Source: Sulfuricaulis limicola (GTDB lineage: Bacteria > Pseudomonadota > Gammaproteobacteria > Acidiferrobacterales > Sulfurifustaceae). Taken from it: a stretch of 64,000 nt of DNA. The translations under genes and the position numbers were made by a program. Below the pieces are notes generated by a model. It saw only the letters and a program-made list of their open reading frames with translations. It did no database searches and had not been told where the DNA came from. Shown piece after piece: positions 17,330 through 25,683 of the stretch (positions are counted from its first letter, which is position 1; each line of letters begins with the position of its first letter). Location: assembly GCF_002355735.1 (NCBI RefSeq), contig NZ_AP014879.1, positions 1,984,001 through 2,048,000 of the forward strand, in the 5' to 3' direction.

Positions 17330-19248
17330 CAGAAATAAAGATACAGCGATAGCTGCCCGCTGTTCCAGTAGTCGCGGAATTCCTGCTTGCGGGACAGGTT
17401 GAGACGCAGCGCGCTCTGCCGACCCAGCGCGTAGCGCTGCTCCAGCACCAGTTCACGCGCCCAGTGATCGTCCCCGAGGCCGTAACGCAAGGAGCGCGCC
17501 TGCAAATGGACACCCCAGCGTCCGGTGACGTCGGCCAGCAGGCCGATGGCGGGGCCGGCGCCCAGGGTGTAATTGCTCTCGAAACGCTGACTGGCGTCCA
17601 GCGCCACTTCGAGGAAACCATAGTAAACCGCGTTATTGCCGAACAGTTTGGGCGCGGCATAGGCCAGCCCGGGCCCTCCGTGGAGCCGGAATACCAGCGG
17701 TTCCGCGCCGTCCGCAAGACGCTTGCGCGTCCAGCCGACATTGATCTTCCATGACACCGGACTGAAGAAATCGTTGCGCGGCGACAGCGAGAAAATATCC
17801 AGCGGCTTGAAATCCTCCAGGCGCAGGCCGTCATCGTCCTGGTAGTGGCGGAAGCGCATGTCGAAAAACTGTATCTGCGCACCACGGGTGTAACCGGCGT
17901 CCTGATCCAGCAGGTCGTGATAGGTCGGGCGCAGGTGAATCTCCCCGAAACGGCGGCCATCCCGGCTTCCCGCCCCGATGCCGATGCGCGAGGTCTTGTG
18001 CCCCTCGTCCGGCCGGACCGCGGGGACTGGTATCTCCGGTTTCTGCGGCGGCACCGGCAGCCGGCTGCGGGCCAGCAGCAGTTCACGCATGTGCGCCGCG
18101 GCGTCGGGGGCCTTGTTGCGCCCGGTGGCCGATTCATAGGCGGCGTATTCATAGCCGAGTTCCAGCGCTTCGGCTTGGTCCACGGCCGGCAGTGCGCGCA
18201 CGCGACTGTCGTTCGCGTCAATTTTCTGCTTGCCCAAATCCCGCGCGAGCTCGCGCTCGGTTGCCGGCAGGTGCTTCAGCCGTTCCTGCATGATGGTGAC
18301 GCTGGCGGGACGATAGACCACGCGCTTGAGCAGCCCCGGCTGGTCTGCCACGGCGCGCACGGTGTCGGAGGGAATCGCCCACCAGCGGAAACGGTCGGTC
18401 AGCGGCAGGCCAGGGCGCGCCACCTCCAGCAGCGACAGCAGATGATAGGCGCAATTTTCGTCGAAAAAATAATAATCGAACCGGGTCGGGCCCAGCTCCC
18501 ACGCGTGCATCACCAGACGGTCGATTTCCTCCTGCGTGAGCGTCAATTGATATTCCCATACATCACGATTTTCAATGTCGCTGTATTCCCGCACCTTGAG
18601 ATAATACGGCGTAATCGCAAAAACCCCAGGATAACCTCCGAACAATCCCTTGACCGCAAAAATCAGGCCACTGGTCTCAGCCGTACCGGCGGCATAACTG
18701 ATGGAATAGGCGAGCAATCGTGTTTTTTCATCCTGATCCCTGGCGTCGATGCGCAGCAGCGTGTGACCGTACATCGAGGCTGGGTTGTTCAGGTAGGCGG
18801 CGGGAAACACCAGCGTGATTTCATGCGGGTCGAGGCTGGCGCGCCATTGGTAAAAACGCTTGCAGGGTTGCGGCGGCAGGCGCGCCGGATCGAAGCGCAA
18901 CTCCTGCTTCAGCCACTGGTAACGCGCGATGAACCGGCACTGGGGATTCTGCGTCTTGTCGGTCTCCTCGGCGGTGGAGAAAAACGCGGCGAGCGTCGCC
19001 TCCAACTCGGCGGCGGCGTCGTTCCTGCCATCGGGTGCATTAAAAAACCCGGGATCGTCGGCAAGACTGCGGCTGCCGAACCAGTAGGCATAAGGCTTGT
19101 AGTGCAGCAGGTTCAGCCACTCGGCGCGCTGCGACAGGTTTTCCTGCCGGGCCCGTTGAATCAGCTCTTCGAGATAGGCATTGCCGGTCGCGAAAACCGC
19201 ACACGGAAACCACAACAGAATGAGCAATAAAATCCGGCGCCCGGGCAT
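17329..19248 (-). CDS. DUF4105 (Lnb_N-type) protein with C-terminal beta-barrel
   Basis: The N-terminus carries a signal peptide (about 1-20). The DUF4105 region (about 130-300) has a His in YGHTLLRID (His162) and a Cys in DENCAYHLL (Cys266). This order, with His before Cys, is that of permuted papain-like enzymes. As I recall, this family is now called Lnb_N, after a Bacteroides lipoprotein N-acyltransferase. Roughly the last 200 residues are short alternating strands ending in Leu-Tyr-Phe, which suggests an outer-membrane barrel. The protein is therefore probably an outer-membrane protein with a periplasmic Cys/His domain. Whether it acylates lipoproteins here is inference. It is coupled to the downstream lipoprotein hydrolase. 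Confidence 0.82.
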   Translation of the reverse strand: MPGRRILLLILLWFPCAVFATGNAYLEELIQRARQENLSQRAEWLNLLHYKPYAYWFGSRSLADDPGFFNAPDGRNDAAAELEATLAAFFSTAEETDKTQNPQCRFIARYQWLKQELRFDPARLPPQPCKRFYQWRASLDPHEITLVFPAAYLNNPASMYGHTLLRIDARDQDEKTRLLAYSISYAAGTAETSGLIFAVKGLFGGYPGVFAITPYYLKVREYSDIENRDVWEYQLTLTQEEIDRLVMHAWELGPTRFDYYFFDENCAYHLLSLLEVARPGLPLTDRFRWWAIPSDTVRAVADQPGLLKRVVYRPASVTIMQERLKHLPATERELARDLGKQKIDANDSRVRALPAVDQAEALELGYEYAAYESATGRNKAPDAAAHMRELLLARSRLPVPPQKPEIPVPAVRPDEGHKTSRIGIGAGSRDGRRFGEIHLRPTYHDLLDQDAGYTRGAQIQFFDMRFRHYQDDDGLRLEDFKPLDIFSLSPRNDFFSPVSWKINVGWTRKRLADGAEPLVFRLHGGPGLAYAAPKLFGNNAVYYGFLEVALDASQRFESNYTLGAGPAIGLLADVTGRWGVHLQARSLRYGLGDDHWARELVLEQRYALGRQSALRLNLSRKQEFRDYWNSGQLSLYLYF

Positions 19249-19272
19249 GGGGTAACAATCATGGCAGATATG

Positions 19273-19305
19273 AAAACGGCACCCAGCTTACAACAGCTGG
19301 GTGCC
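19273..19305 (-). terminator. Rho-independent terminator after the DUF3015 gene
   Basis: Eleven-bp arms GGCACCCAGCT and AGCTGGGTGCC with a short loop are followed, on the minus strand, by GTTTTC. It lies just downstream of the DUF3015 gene and before the DUF4105 gene, so the two are probably separate transcripts. Confidence 0.8.
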
Positions 19306-19328
19306 GCCGTGATACGACAGCTTGGCGA

Positions 19329-19814
19329 TTAGATCGACAGGGAATACTGAGCGAGTTCGCTGTCCGACGCCAACACCTGCTTCAGCGAGGCCAACACCTG
19401 ATCCGTGGTGGCGTTGTCGGAAGAGAAGATCTTCGCAAAATTTTCCTTGGTGGCCTGGAAGAACGCCGGCTTGTGCTGATCCTGAACGCCGATCAGCTTG
19501 GCCAGGGATTCCAGCGACTCACCGCTGCCGGTAGACATGTCGCGCGCCAGCTTTTCCTTGTTGCCGTCGATGAACATGGCGGTCTTCCAGTCGGACTTTA
19601 CCACACCGTCCTGTTTGCAGCCCGAGGTGCCGGAAGTGACGCCAAAGGTATTAATGAACGTACCATTGGTGGTCATTGCGAGAACTTGCGGTGCAATGCC
19701 CTTTTGTCCATCAAAAAGTTTAGAGCCCACACCACAATTCCCATCGGCACCCGCCATTGCGCCAACCGGGAACATGCCTACTAAAGCGACAACCATGAGC
19801 TTCTTGTTCAACAT
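19329..19814 (-). CDS. DUF3015 family periplasmic protein
   Basis: This is a small secreted protein (161 aa) with a signal peptide ending near GAMAGA. The mature part begins with DGNCGVGSKLFDGQKG and has a characteristic LAMTTNGTFINTFGVTSGT stretch and a second cysteine in GCKQDG, so one disulfide is possible. This is the pattern of the DUF3015 family, whose function is unknown. AGGAGG lies 8 nt before the ATG, a strong ribosome binding site that suggests high expression. It lies between two DUF4105 genes; co-location of these two families is seen here and I recall it from other gammaproteobacteria. Confidence 0.85.
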   Translation of the reverse strand: MLNKKLMVVALVGMFPVGAMAGADGNCGVGSKLFDGQKGIAPQVLAMTTNGTFINTFGVTSGTSGCKQDGVVKSDWKTAMFIDGNKEKLARDMSTGSGESLESLAKLIGVQDQHKPAFFQATKENFAKIFSSDNATTDQVLASLKQVLASDSELAQYSLSI

Positions 19815-20060
19815 TAAGTATCCTCCTGATATTAAAGGGGTACAGCCGCCTGATTACGCTTACATCCAATTCACTTATATGCTCGGTTAATTAAAGAGTC
19901 AAGGGTAATGCGGGGGTTTTCAGCATGGTTCATGACGCCCTAACCAAAACTCATCTTCCAGCCATGAGCGGAATCCCGATCAGTCCGCCGAACCAGCATG
20001 ATCAACCGATAGTCGGTGAATAACGGCAGCCACGAAGATAGCGTGGCGACTCATTGGAGA

Positions 20061-21788
20061 CTAGATTGGCAGGTTTAACGAGGCCATCGTTTTGCTGTTA
20101 CCAGTTGGCGCATGGATATATCGGATGTTAAAGAAGCCTTTATCTAGTGGTGAGCTTAGAAATATTTCGTGCTGTCGATAATGCTGCTGATGGAATTGTT
20201 TGTCTGAGATCTGGAGACCGAGTTTAATGCTAGCCGGGAAATAACCCATCAAAATGATGTTCGGCTTCAGATAGAAATCTACTCCGTGACTCTCTTGTAA
20301 TCCCGCAGATACTGAAACGTCAAAAGTAACATCGCGATTACCAAAATTATGGCCTAATCCTAATTCCAGTTCAGCACGCATTTCATCTCTAACATTAGCG
20401 CGGTTAAAACCAAAGTAGAAGCTCCACGACAACGGTTGCCATAAGAGTGGATGGTTCGGTATAGAGCGAATTTTTAAAAGATCAAGTTGCTCAAGACGAA
20501 AACCTTTGCTGTATGCCAATAATTGCACATCAAACAAAGCAAGCTCTGTTTCTTGGTTCACTGCACTCTGTGGCACGTATATATCGCGTAGCATGGGACG
20601 GTATCCAAACAAAACTCCGGTTCGTGTCGTGCTTCTAAATACGCCAAAAAGCACCCGGTCTGATTCGGAATTCTCCAATGGATCAATAAAGAAGGGCTTG
20701 AACGAGGACGGTGAGTACTGCAAGGATTGGACTTGGTCATAGTTTGCGTAAATGATTTTATGTCTGCGAAATGAGTACTGATAGTGAAGTGCAAGCACTT
20801 CTTTCACATGGTCAGGCATGGTGTCAGAGGGAATTGAGCGTTGAGCAATAACATCTTTTACAGTCCGTAACTCATCAGTAGTTAATTTCTTCAACAAATT
20901 ATCAACACGCAGCAATGAGGGGCTCAACGACGACCGTTCCGTTAAGCGATCAGCATAGAGTTTCACCACGTCGATAGGCAGCACAAAACTCGCACTCTCT
21001 AGTGTACGAGTTTCGTCGGGTAATCCAATAGCTAGTAGTTCAGAAATTTGGAATGCACAGTTTTCTTTTATAAAGTAATAATGGAAACGAGCTTTGCGTA
21101 GTTCGTACAAATGCAGGACAATCCGTGAAATCTCCTCGGGTGAGAAATCAAGCCGATAAATATACATCGCGCGCTGTTCATGCACGGTATACTCATTCAG
21201 CTTGCGAAAAAACGGGCCGCGAATATAATATCCAGCGTATTTTCCACTCACACCGCTGTACACGTAGCGAAAGAATCCATCAGGCTCGGTTTGCGCGGAA
21301 AAATGAACAGCCTCAGCTAACGGAATTGGTATGTCATGGTTATTGAATACCAATAAAATGTGACCGAATGCTGATGCAGGAGCGTCAACAAGCTCTGAAA
21401 CGAAAACGATATTCAGAGTTTCTTTCTGAAAGCTATGAAGAAACTTCTGGAGATTTTCGCATTTTTTCAAATCAAAATTTGGTAGGTCAGAAACCTGTTT
21501 ACGCAGCCAAGCATAACGAGCAGGAAAATTGCAGGCGACGTCATTGCCCTGAGAGCTTTTGAGTAATCGGATAGTTTCTTTTTGCTCGCCTAGAGCATCT
21601 TGCTGTCCATTGATTGATACAAAAAACTCTTCTGAGATCACTCGGCTACGAGTGCCATCAAAGTGCAGTAGTTTTTCCCAATAACTCCTCTCTTTATGAA
21701 GTTGATCACCAAACGAAGCTGTACTTACAAGTAACGTTAGTACCAGTACCACGAGGGCGCTTGTCGGTAAATGAATATGCAATGTCAT
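20061..21788 (-). CDS. Second DUF4105 (Lnb_N-type) protein, AT-rich
   Basis: This is a divergent paralogue of the protein at 17329-19248. It has a signal peptide (about 1-26), the His motif FGHILLVF (His143) and the Cys motif KENCAFQISE (Cys244), so both putative catalytic residues are kept. The C-terminal half is again strand-rich and could be a barrel, but it ends in LNLPI rather than an aromatic residue. Base composition is clearly more AT-rich than the first copy, and codon choice (many AAA, AAT, TTA) differs from the flanks, suggesting later acquisition. No ribosome binding site is obvious at the ATG. The function may parallel that of the first copy, on a different substrate. Confidence 0.8.
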   Translation of the reverse strand: MTLHIHLPTSALVVLVLTLLVSTASFGDQLHKERSYWEKLLHFDGTRSRVISEEFFVSINGQQDALGEQKETIRLLKSSQGNDVACNFPARYAWLRKQVSDLPNFDLKKCENLQKFLHSFQKETLNIVFVSELVDAPASAFGHILLVFNNHDIPIPLAEAVHFSAQTEPDGFFRYVYSGVSGKYAGYYIRGPFFRKLNEYTVHEQRAMYIYRLDFSPEEISRIVLHLYELRKARFHYYFIKENCAFQISELLAIGLPDETRTLESASFVLPIDVVKLYADRLTERSSLSPSLLRVDNLLKKLTTDELRTVKDVIAQRSIPSDTMPDHVKEVLALHYQYSFRRHKIIYANYDQVQSLQYSPSSFKPFFIDPLENSESDRVLFGVFRSTTRTGVLFGYRPMLRDIYVPQSAVNQETELALFDVQLLAYSKGFRLEQLDLLKIRSIPNHPLLWQPLSWSFYFGFNRANVRDEMRAELELGLGHNFGNRDVTFDVSVSAGLQESHGVDFYLKPNIILMGYFPASIKLGLQISDKQFHQQHYRQHEIFLSSPLDKGFFNIRYIHAPTGNSKTMASLNLPI

Positions 21789-21821
21789 GCCGCGATTAAT
21801 GAGCGGAGATTATGACGCCTA

Positions 21822-21852
21822 GAAAGAAAAACCCCGCCGGTGCGGCGGGGTT
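21822..21852 (-). terminator. Strong rho-independent terminator
   Basis: Ten-bp arms AACCCCGCCG and CGGCGGGGTT enclose a 3 nt loop, with TTTTTCTTTC following on the minus strand. It ends the two-gene unit at 21865-22482 and isolates it from the DUF4105 gene downstream. Confidence 0.9.
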
Positions 21853-21864
21853 CCATTCCGTGGC

Positions 21865-22107
21865 CTATGGTGCTTGATGGCTGCTGATCTTCTTCAAAAA
21901 CTCCACCGGGTCAGCTGTACTGGCGATCAATTCTAACGTCATTTCGCTGGCCGTTATGAGCGGAATACCTAGGTCTTGCGACACCAATTCATACAGTGCC
22001 GCCATCAGTATCTTGTCATGCGTGTTACGTATAGTGAAATAATAGGTAAGCACGAAAGCACGAAGATCATCTGCAACTTGCCGGTCAAGCAAGCCGTAGT
22101 TAGCCAT
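21865..22107 (-). CDS. Small protein of unknown function
   Basis: This 80-residue protein has no signal peptide or membrane segment and is predicted to be mostly helical. I do not recognise a family. The start ATG follows directly after the stop codon of the lipoprotein gene (no gap), so it is almost certainly translated by coupling from the same mRNA. A terminator follows. Base composition is AT-rich like its neighbours. Its pairing with an exported lipoprotein is notable because the small protein itself looks cytoplasmic. Confidence 0.65.
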   Translation of the reverse strand: MANYGLLDRQVADDLRAFVLTYYFTIRNTHDKILMAALYELVSQDLGIPLITASEMTLELIASTADPVEFLKKISSHQAP

Positions 22108-22482
22108 TCATGTACCGGCTTCTTCCTTCTTTAGTTGAAAATGGAATGTGTTCGGCACGTACTCGTAAGCAGCACCAGTGACGAAATCGGTCGTGCTTAA
22201 ATCCCAAAAAATGTTAAGAAGAGCGACGCCATCATATTTCTTATCCAACGGCATCGTTTGAACCTTATAGCCGTCCTTCTTGATCGTTATGACGCTCGCA
22301 GAGTTCTTCTTGACCTTGGTGCTTAATGGGGTAACACCAATGGAAATGCCATCGATACTGACCAGGGCTCCGTCTGGTTCACTATTGATAGTAAGCACTT
22401 GATCTGTCCCCTTGATAATAGAAGCGCAGCCAGTAGAAAGAGCAGCAACAGACAGAAAAACAACCACAGATCGTAATCTCAT
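22108..22482 (-). CDS. PEGA-domain-like lipoprotein
   Basis: This is a predicted lipoprotein of 124 aa with lipobox LSTGC, Cys18, in a short signal peptide. The mature part includes INSEPDGALVSIDGISIGVTP, the typical pattern of PEGA-like beta domains found on surface proteins, followed by a basic stretch and KKDGYKVQ. The ATG at 22482 is chosen over 22524 because AGGAGAATCAATA immediately precedes it and the signal begins there. It forms a two-gene unit with the small protein downstream. Function unknown; it is likely structural or binding at the envelope. Confidence 0.78.
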   Translation of the reverse strand: MRLRSVVVFLSVAALSTGCASIIKGTDQVLTINSEPDGALVSIDGISIGVTPLSTKVKKNSASVITIKKDGYKVQTMPLDKKYDGVALLNIFWDLSTTDFVTGAAYEYVPNTFHFQLKKEEAGT

Positions 22483-22833
22483 TATTGATTCTCCTAGCGT
22501 TGTTATAAAAATCCATCCACCCACGTCGACACGCTTTGCAGATTTAAATTCTGCTGTGCGTTATCAAACATACGTTTAATGGAGTGCACCTTCACAGAAA
22601 ACCATTTTTAATAACCAGCTTCCCAAGGAAGCTAAAATAGCATATTCCGAATATGCCAAAATGCATAGATAGCTGAGAGGTGGGGTGGAAGACAGATCAA
22701 ATTAGTCAAAATCAATATTTTCTTTATAAGCCAATGGCTTGAGAATACCAGTGTCGCCAACATAATTGGCGCCGTTTGATGCAAGCGCCATCAGGCCCGA
22801 GACAATGCCACCTGATTACGTCCTCAGAGATGG
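22483..22833. other. AT-rich intergenic region, no gene seen
   Basis: These 351 nt contain no plausible coding frame and no strong hairpin. They are AT-rich and hold the promoter region of the lipoprotein gene on the minus strand. The composition returns to GC-rich at the edge of the ZIP gene, so this marks the right boundary of the AT-rich segment that starts near 19830. Confidence 0.6.
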
Positions 22834-23625
22834 TCAATGTAGGGTGGAATGAGCCAGGAAAATCACCACCACGCCGAGCGCGATCAGCGCGATCTGCTGC
22901 ACCGTGGCGCTGAACTCGGGGCGCTTGTGCAGGCCGGGAATCAGGTCAGCGACCGCGATGTAGATGAAACTCGACGCGGCCACGGCCAGCACGTACGGCA
23001 CCAGCTGCTCGGCGAGTGACAGTGAGAAATAGGCGACAACGCCGCCGACGATCGTGGTCAGTCCGGTCAGGGCGTTGTACGCCAGGGCCCGCGCGCGGCT
23101 GAAGCCGCTGTGCAGCAGGATTGCGAAGTCGCCGAGCTCCTGCGGGATTTCATGGGCGATCACGGCGATGCTGGTGATGATGCCGAGATGTATATCCGTC
23201 AGGAACGCGGCCGCGATCAGCACCCCGTCCACCATATTATGGATGCCGTCACCGATCAGGATCAGGTTCCCGGTCGCGGCGTGACGCGCCCGGTCCACAT
23301 CCGGCACATGCGCCTCACAGTCATGCGTATGGCAGTGACGCCAGATCACCATCTTCTCGAGCAGGAAGAAAACCAGAATGCCGCACAGTACCGTGAGCGC
23401 GACCCGATGCACGTCCACCCCCGGCGTCTCGAAGGCATGCGGCAGGAGCGCGAGGAAGGACGCCCCGAGCAACGCGCCGATGGCGAAACTCACCATCGGC
23501 GACAGCAGGCGCGTGCGCGTCGCCTCCGGCACCAGCAGGAACGCGGCGGCCGCGAACACGCTCAGCACGCCGCCGAGGGCGGTGAATAAGATAATCCAGA
23601 GAATCAGGGAATCCATCTTCGGCAC
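22834..23625 (-). CDS. ZIP-family metal transporter
   Basis: This is an inner-membrane ZIP transporter that imports divalent metals such as zinc or iron. About eight hydrophobic helices are visible. Helix IV has the metal-site motif HNMVDG and helix V has HEIPQELGDF, the two signatures of the family. The loop before them is histidine-rich (WRHCHTHDCEAH), typical of a metal-binding cytoplasmic loop. Length is 263 aa. A second ATG at 23616 is also possible. It is followed in the same direction by the boundary of the AT-rich segment; no metalloregulator is adjacent. Confidence 0.92.
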   Translation of the reverse strand: MPKMDSLILWIILFTALGGVLSVFAAAAFLLVPEATRTRLLSPMVSFAIGALLGASFLALLPHAFETPGVDVHRVALTVLCGILVFFLLEKMVIWRHCHTHDCEAHVPDVDRARHAATGNLILIGDGIHNMVDGVLIAAAFLTDIHLGIITSIAVIAHEIPQELGDFAILLHSGFSRARALAYNALTGLTTIVGGVVAYFSLSLAEQLVPYVLAVAASSFIYIAVADLIPGLHKRPEFSATVQQIALIALGVVVIFLAHSTLH

Positions 23626-23654
23626 TCGCCCGGCGCGAAAGCGGGCATCATAAC

Positions 23655-24419
23655 CTAACGCGCGTGTTTATCCAGCCAGATGAGCGAGGCCATGCGCCCG
23701 CAGGTGCCATCGCGCCGGTGGGAATAAAACAGGTTGCGTTCGCGCAGGGTGCAGCGCAGACCGCCATGGATCTCGTGCACGCCCTGTGAGCGCAGACGCC
23801 GGCGCGCGATGTCGTAAAGATCGGCCAGCCAGTGTCCCGGACGATTCGGCACGGGCGTGAACGACCCGGCCATCTCCTTGTCCTGGCCGACGAATGCCTG
23901 GCGCACGTCGTCACCAACCTCGTAAGCCGAGGGTCCGATAGCCGGCCCGAGCCAGGCCATGAGATTGGCCGGGGGAACCTGGATTTTGCGCAAACCCTCT
24001 TCGATGACGCCGGCCGCCAATCCGCGCCAACCGGCATGCAGCACGCCAATGCGCGTACTGCGCCGGTCACACAGGAAGACCGGCAGGCAATCCGCGGTCA
24101 GCACCGCGCACACCACGCCACCGGTGCCGGTCACACAACCGTCCGCCTCCTCGCCAGGCCCGGCGTCGAACGCGTCGATTACACGGCTGCTGTGTACCTG
24201 CGTGAGCCACCACGGCTCGGCCGGCAGCTTCAGCACTTCGCGCAGCAATGTGCGATTGCGCTTGACGCTGCCGGGCTCATCGCCCACGAGATTGCTGAGA
24301 TTGAACGAGGCATACGGCCCGACGCTGAAACCGCCGTTGCGCGTGGTCGTCAACGCCTTCACGTGCACCGGCGCCGGCCAGTCGGGATATACGAATTCGA
24401 GAGTATTGATTGGCACCAT
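23655..24419 (-). CDS. pgeF: Polyphenol oxidase/purine nucleosidase PgeF (YfiH)
   Basis: This belongs to the YfiH/DUF152 family, multicopper-oxidase-named proteins that act as purine nucleoside phosphorylases and are linked to peptidoglycan editing. The metal-site residues are visible in TQVHSSRV, TADCLPVFL and VLHAGWRG. The 254 aa from the ATG at 24419 (MVPINTLEF) match the family; an in-frame extension to 24503 runs through repeat DNA and is rejected. The order rluD-pgeF on one strand with bamD divergent matches other gammaproteobacteria, though here clpB lies elsewhere. Confidence 0.92.
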   Translation of the reverse strand: MVPINTLEFVYPDWPAPVHVKALTTTRNGGFSVGPYASFNLSNLVGDEPGSVKRNRTLLREVLKLPAEPWWLTQVHSSRVIDAFDAGPGEEADGCVTGTGGVVCAVLTADCLPVFLCDRRSTRIGVLHAGWRGLAAGVIEEGLRKIQVPPANLMAWLGPAIGPSAYEVGDDVRQAFVGQDKEMAGSFTPVPNRPGHWLADLYDIARRRLRSQGVHEIHGGLRCTLRERNLFYSHRRDGTCGRMASLIWLDKHAR

Positions 24420-24482
24420 CTTTGGTTTTTCTGGCCCGCTGGCGGGAGATATTACATTATTGTGTGCTTTTCGCGCACGGTT

Positions 24483-24622
24483 TGTTGAGCGGGCTTCGCC
24501 CACTCAACAATCACCCCTCTCCCTGACCATCTCCCGCAAGGGGAGAGGGAATTAAAAGTCAAAAGCCGCCTAAGATGGCTTTTGATCATTCACTACCTGG
24601 ATTCCCGCTTTCGCGGGAATGA
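24483..24622. repeat. Cluster of interspersed palindromes
   Basis: Several separate palindromes lie in tandem between pgeF and rluD. They are TGTTGAGCGGGC/GCCCACTCAACA (24483-24509, one mismatch), CCCCTCTCCC with GGGGAGAGGG (about 24514-24549), TCAAAAGCC/GGCTTTTGA (24559-24585) and ATTCCCGC-TTTC-GCGGGAAT (24601-24620). The last is the end of the common CATTCCCGCGAAAGCGGGAAT repeat, related to the edges of the element at 4748-4911. Confidence 0.7.
24551..24585 (-). terminator. Likely terminator after rluD
   Basis: On the minus strand the 9-bp stem TCAAAAGCC/GGCTTTTGA is followed by CTTTTAATT. It lies 58 nt after the rluD stop, which makes it a plausible intrinsic terminator within the repeat cluster. 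Confidence 0.5.
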
Positions 24623-24642
24623 CAACACCCTCTGAGATGAAA

Positions 24643-25605
24643 TTAACTCTCATGGACCTTGGCATCCAATGCCAGGGCCTCCATCAACTTGCTCATGTCC
24701 TCCGGCACCGACGTGGCCCACTGCACGCGCTTTCCCGTTTTGGGATGAATCAGGGACAGCTTGAGCGCATGCAGGGCCTGGCGCCGGAAGTTACGCAATA
24801 CGATTTTCAGTTTCTCACCCGCGCCGGTGGGAATTTTGAGCCGGCCGCCGTACACCGGGTCGCCCACCACCGGGTAATGCAGGTGCGCCATGTGCACGCG
24901 GATCTGGTGCGTGCGGCCGGATTCGAGGTTGACCTGCACCAGCGTGTGGGCGCGGTATTTTTTCATCACGCGGTAATGGCTCACCGCGGGCTTGCCCCGG
25001 TTGCTCACCGCCATGCGCGTGCGCTGGGTGCGATGGCGGCCGATCGGGGCCTCGATGGTCCCGCCCGCGACCATGACGCCGTTGACGATGGTGAGGTATT
25101 CGCGCTCGACGCTGTGTTCCTGCAGTTGTTCGATCAGGTTCTGGCGCGCATGCTCGGTCTTCGCGACCACGAGCAGCCCCGAGGTATCCTTGTCGAGCCG
25201 GTGTACGATCCCCGCGCGCGGGAGTTGCGCGAGTTTCGGCATGCGCGCGACCAGGGCGTTCAGCAGGGTGCCTTCCGGGTTGCCCGCGCCCGGATGCACC
25301 ACCAGGCCAGGTGGTTTGTTGATGACGAGCAACTCGCTGTCTTCGTGCACGATCTCCAGCGGCAGTGCCTGCGCCTTCCAGCCCGATTCCACCGGCGGCG
25401 GCACCCTGATCTCTACCGCATCACCCTCCTTGACCTTGTCGCGCTTGCGCGGAACCCGGCCGTTGAGGGTGATACGCCCGTCTTCGATCCATTGTTGCAG
25501 CTGCGAGCGCGTGATGTCCGCGAACAGCGCCGCCAGCGCCTGGTCGAGCCGTTGTCCGGCCAGCTCGGGCGGGATGCTTGCCGACAGTGTGGATTCCTGG
25601 TTCAT
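24643..25605 (-). CDS. rluD: 23S rRNA pseudouridine synthase RluD
   Basis: RluD makes pseudouridines 1911, 1915 and 1917 in helix 69 of 23S rRNA. The N-terminal S4 RNA-binding domain (about 15-80) is followed by the RsuA/RluA catalytic domain with the aspartate motif HRLDKDTSG and a later ESGRTHQIRVH. Length (320 aa) is typical. The assignment to RluD rather than RluC or RluA rests on length and on the adjacent pgeF and divergent bamD, a conserved gammaproteobacterial arrangement. Confidence 0.95.
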   Translation of the reverse strand: MNQESTLSASIPPELAGQRLDQALAALFADITRSQLQQWIEDGRITLNGRVPRKRDKVKEGDAVEIRVPPPVESGWKAQALPLEIVHEDSELLVINKPPGLVVHPGAGNPEGTLLNALVARMPKLAQLPRAGIVHRLDKDTSGLLVVAKTEHARQNLIEQLQEHSVEREYLTIVNGVMVAGGTIEAPIGRHRTQRTRMAVSNRGKPAVSHYRVMKKYRAHTLVQVNLESGRTHQIRVHMAHLHYPVVGDPVYGGRLKIPTGAGEKLKIVLRNFRRQALHALKLSLIHPKTGKRVQWATSVPEDMSKLMEALALDAKVHES

Positions 25606-25683
25606 GCCTGCGTCCGGTCTTTCCGGCGAAGTGAAATCGGGTTAAGCTGGCGCGACTTTATACGTTGTGCCGGGGTAAATCGA

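Noticed and set aside
21865-22482. Toxin-antitoxin pair in the AT-rich segment
   Set aside because: Two small coupled genes in acquired DNA suggested it, but the first is a signal-peptide lipoprotein and the second lacks any known toxin or antitoxin motif.
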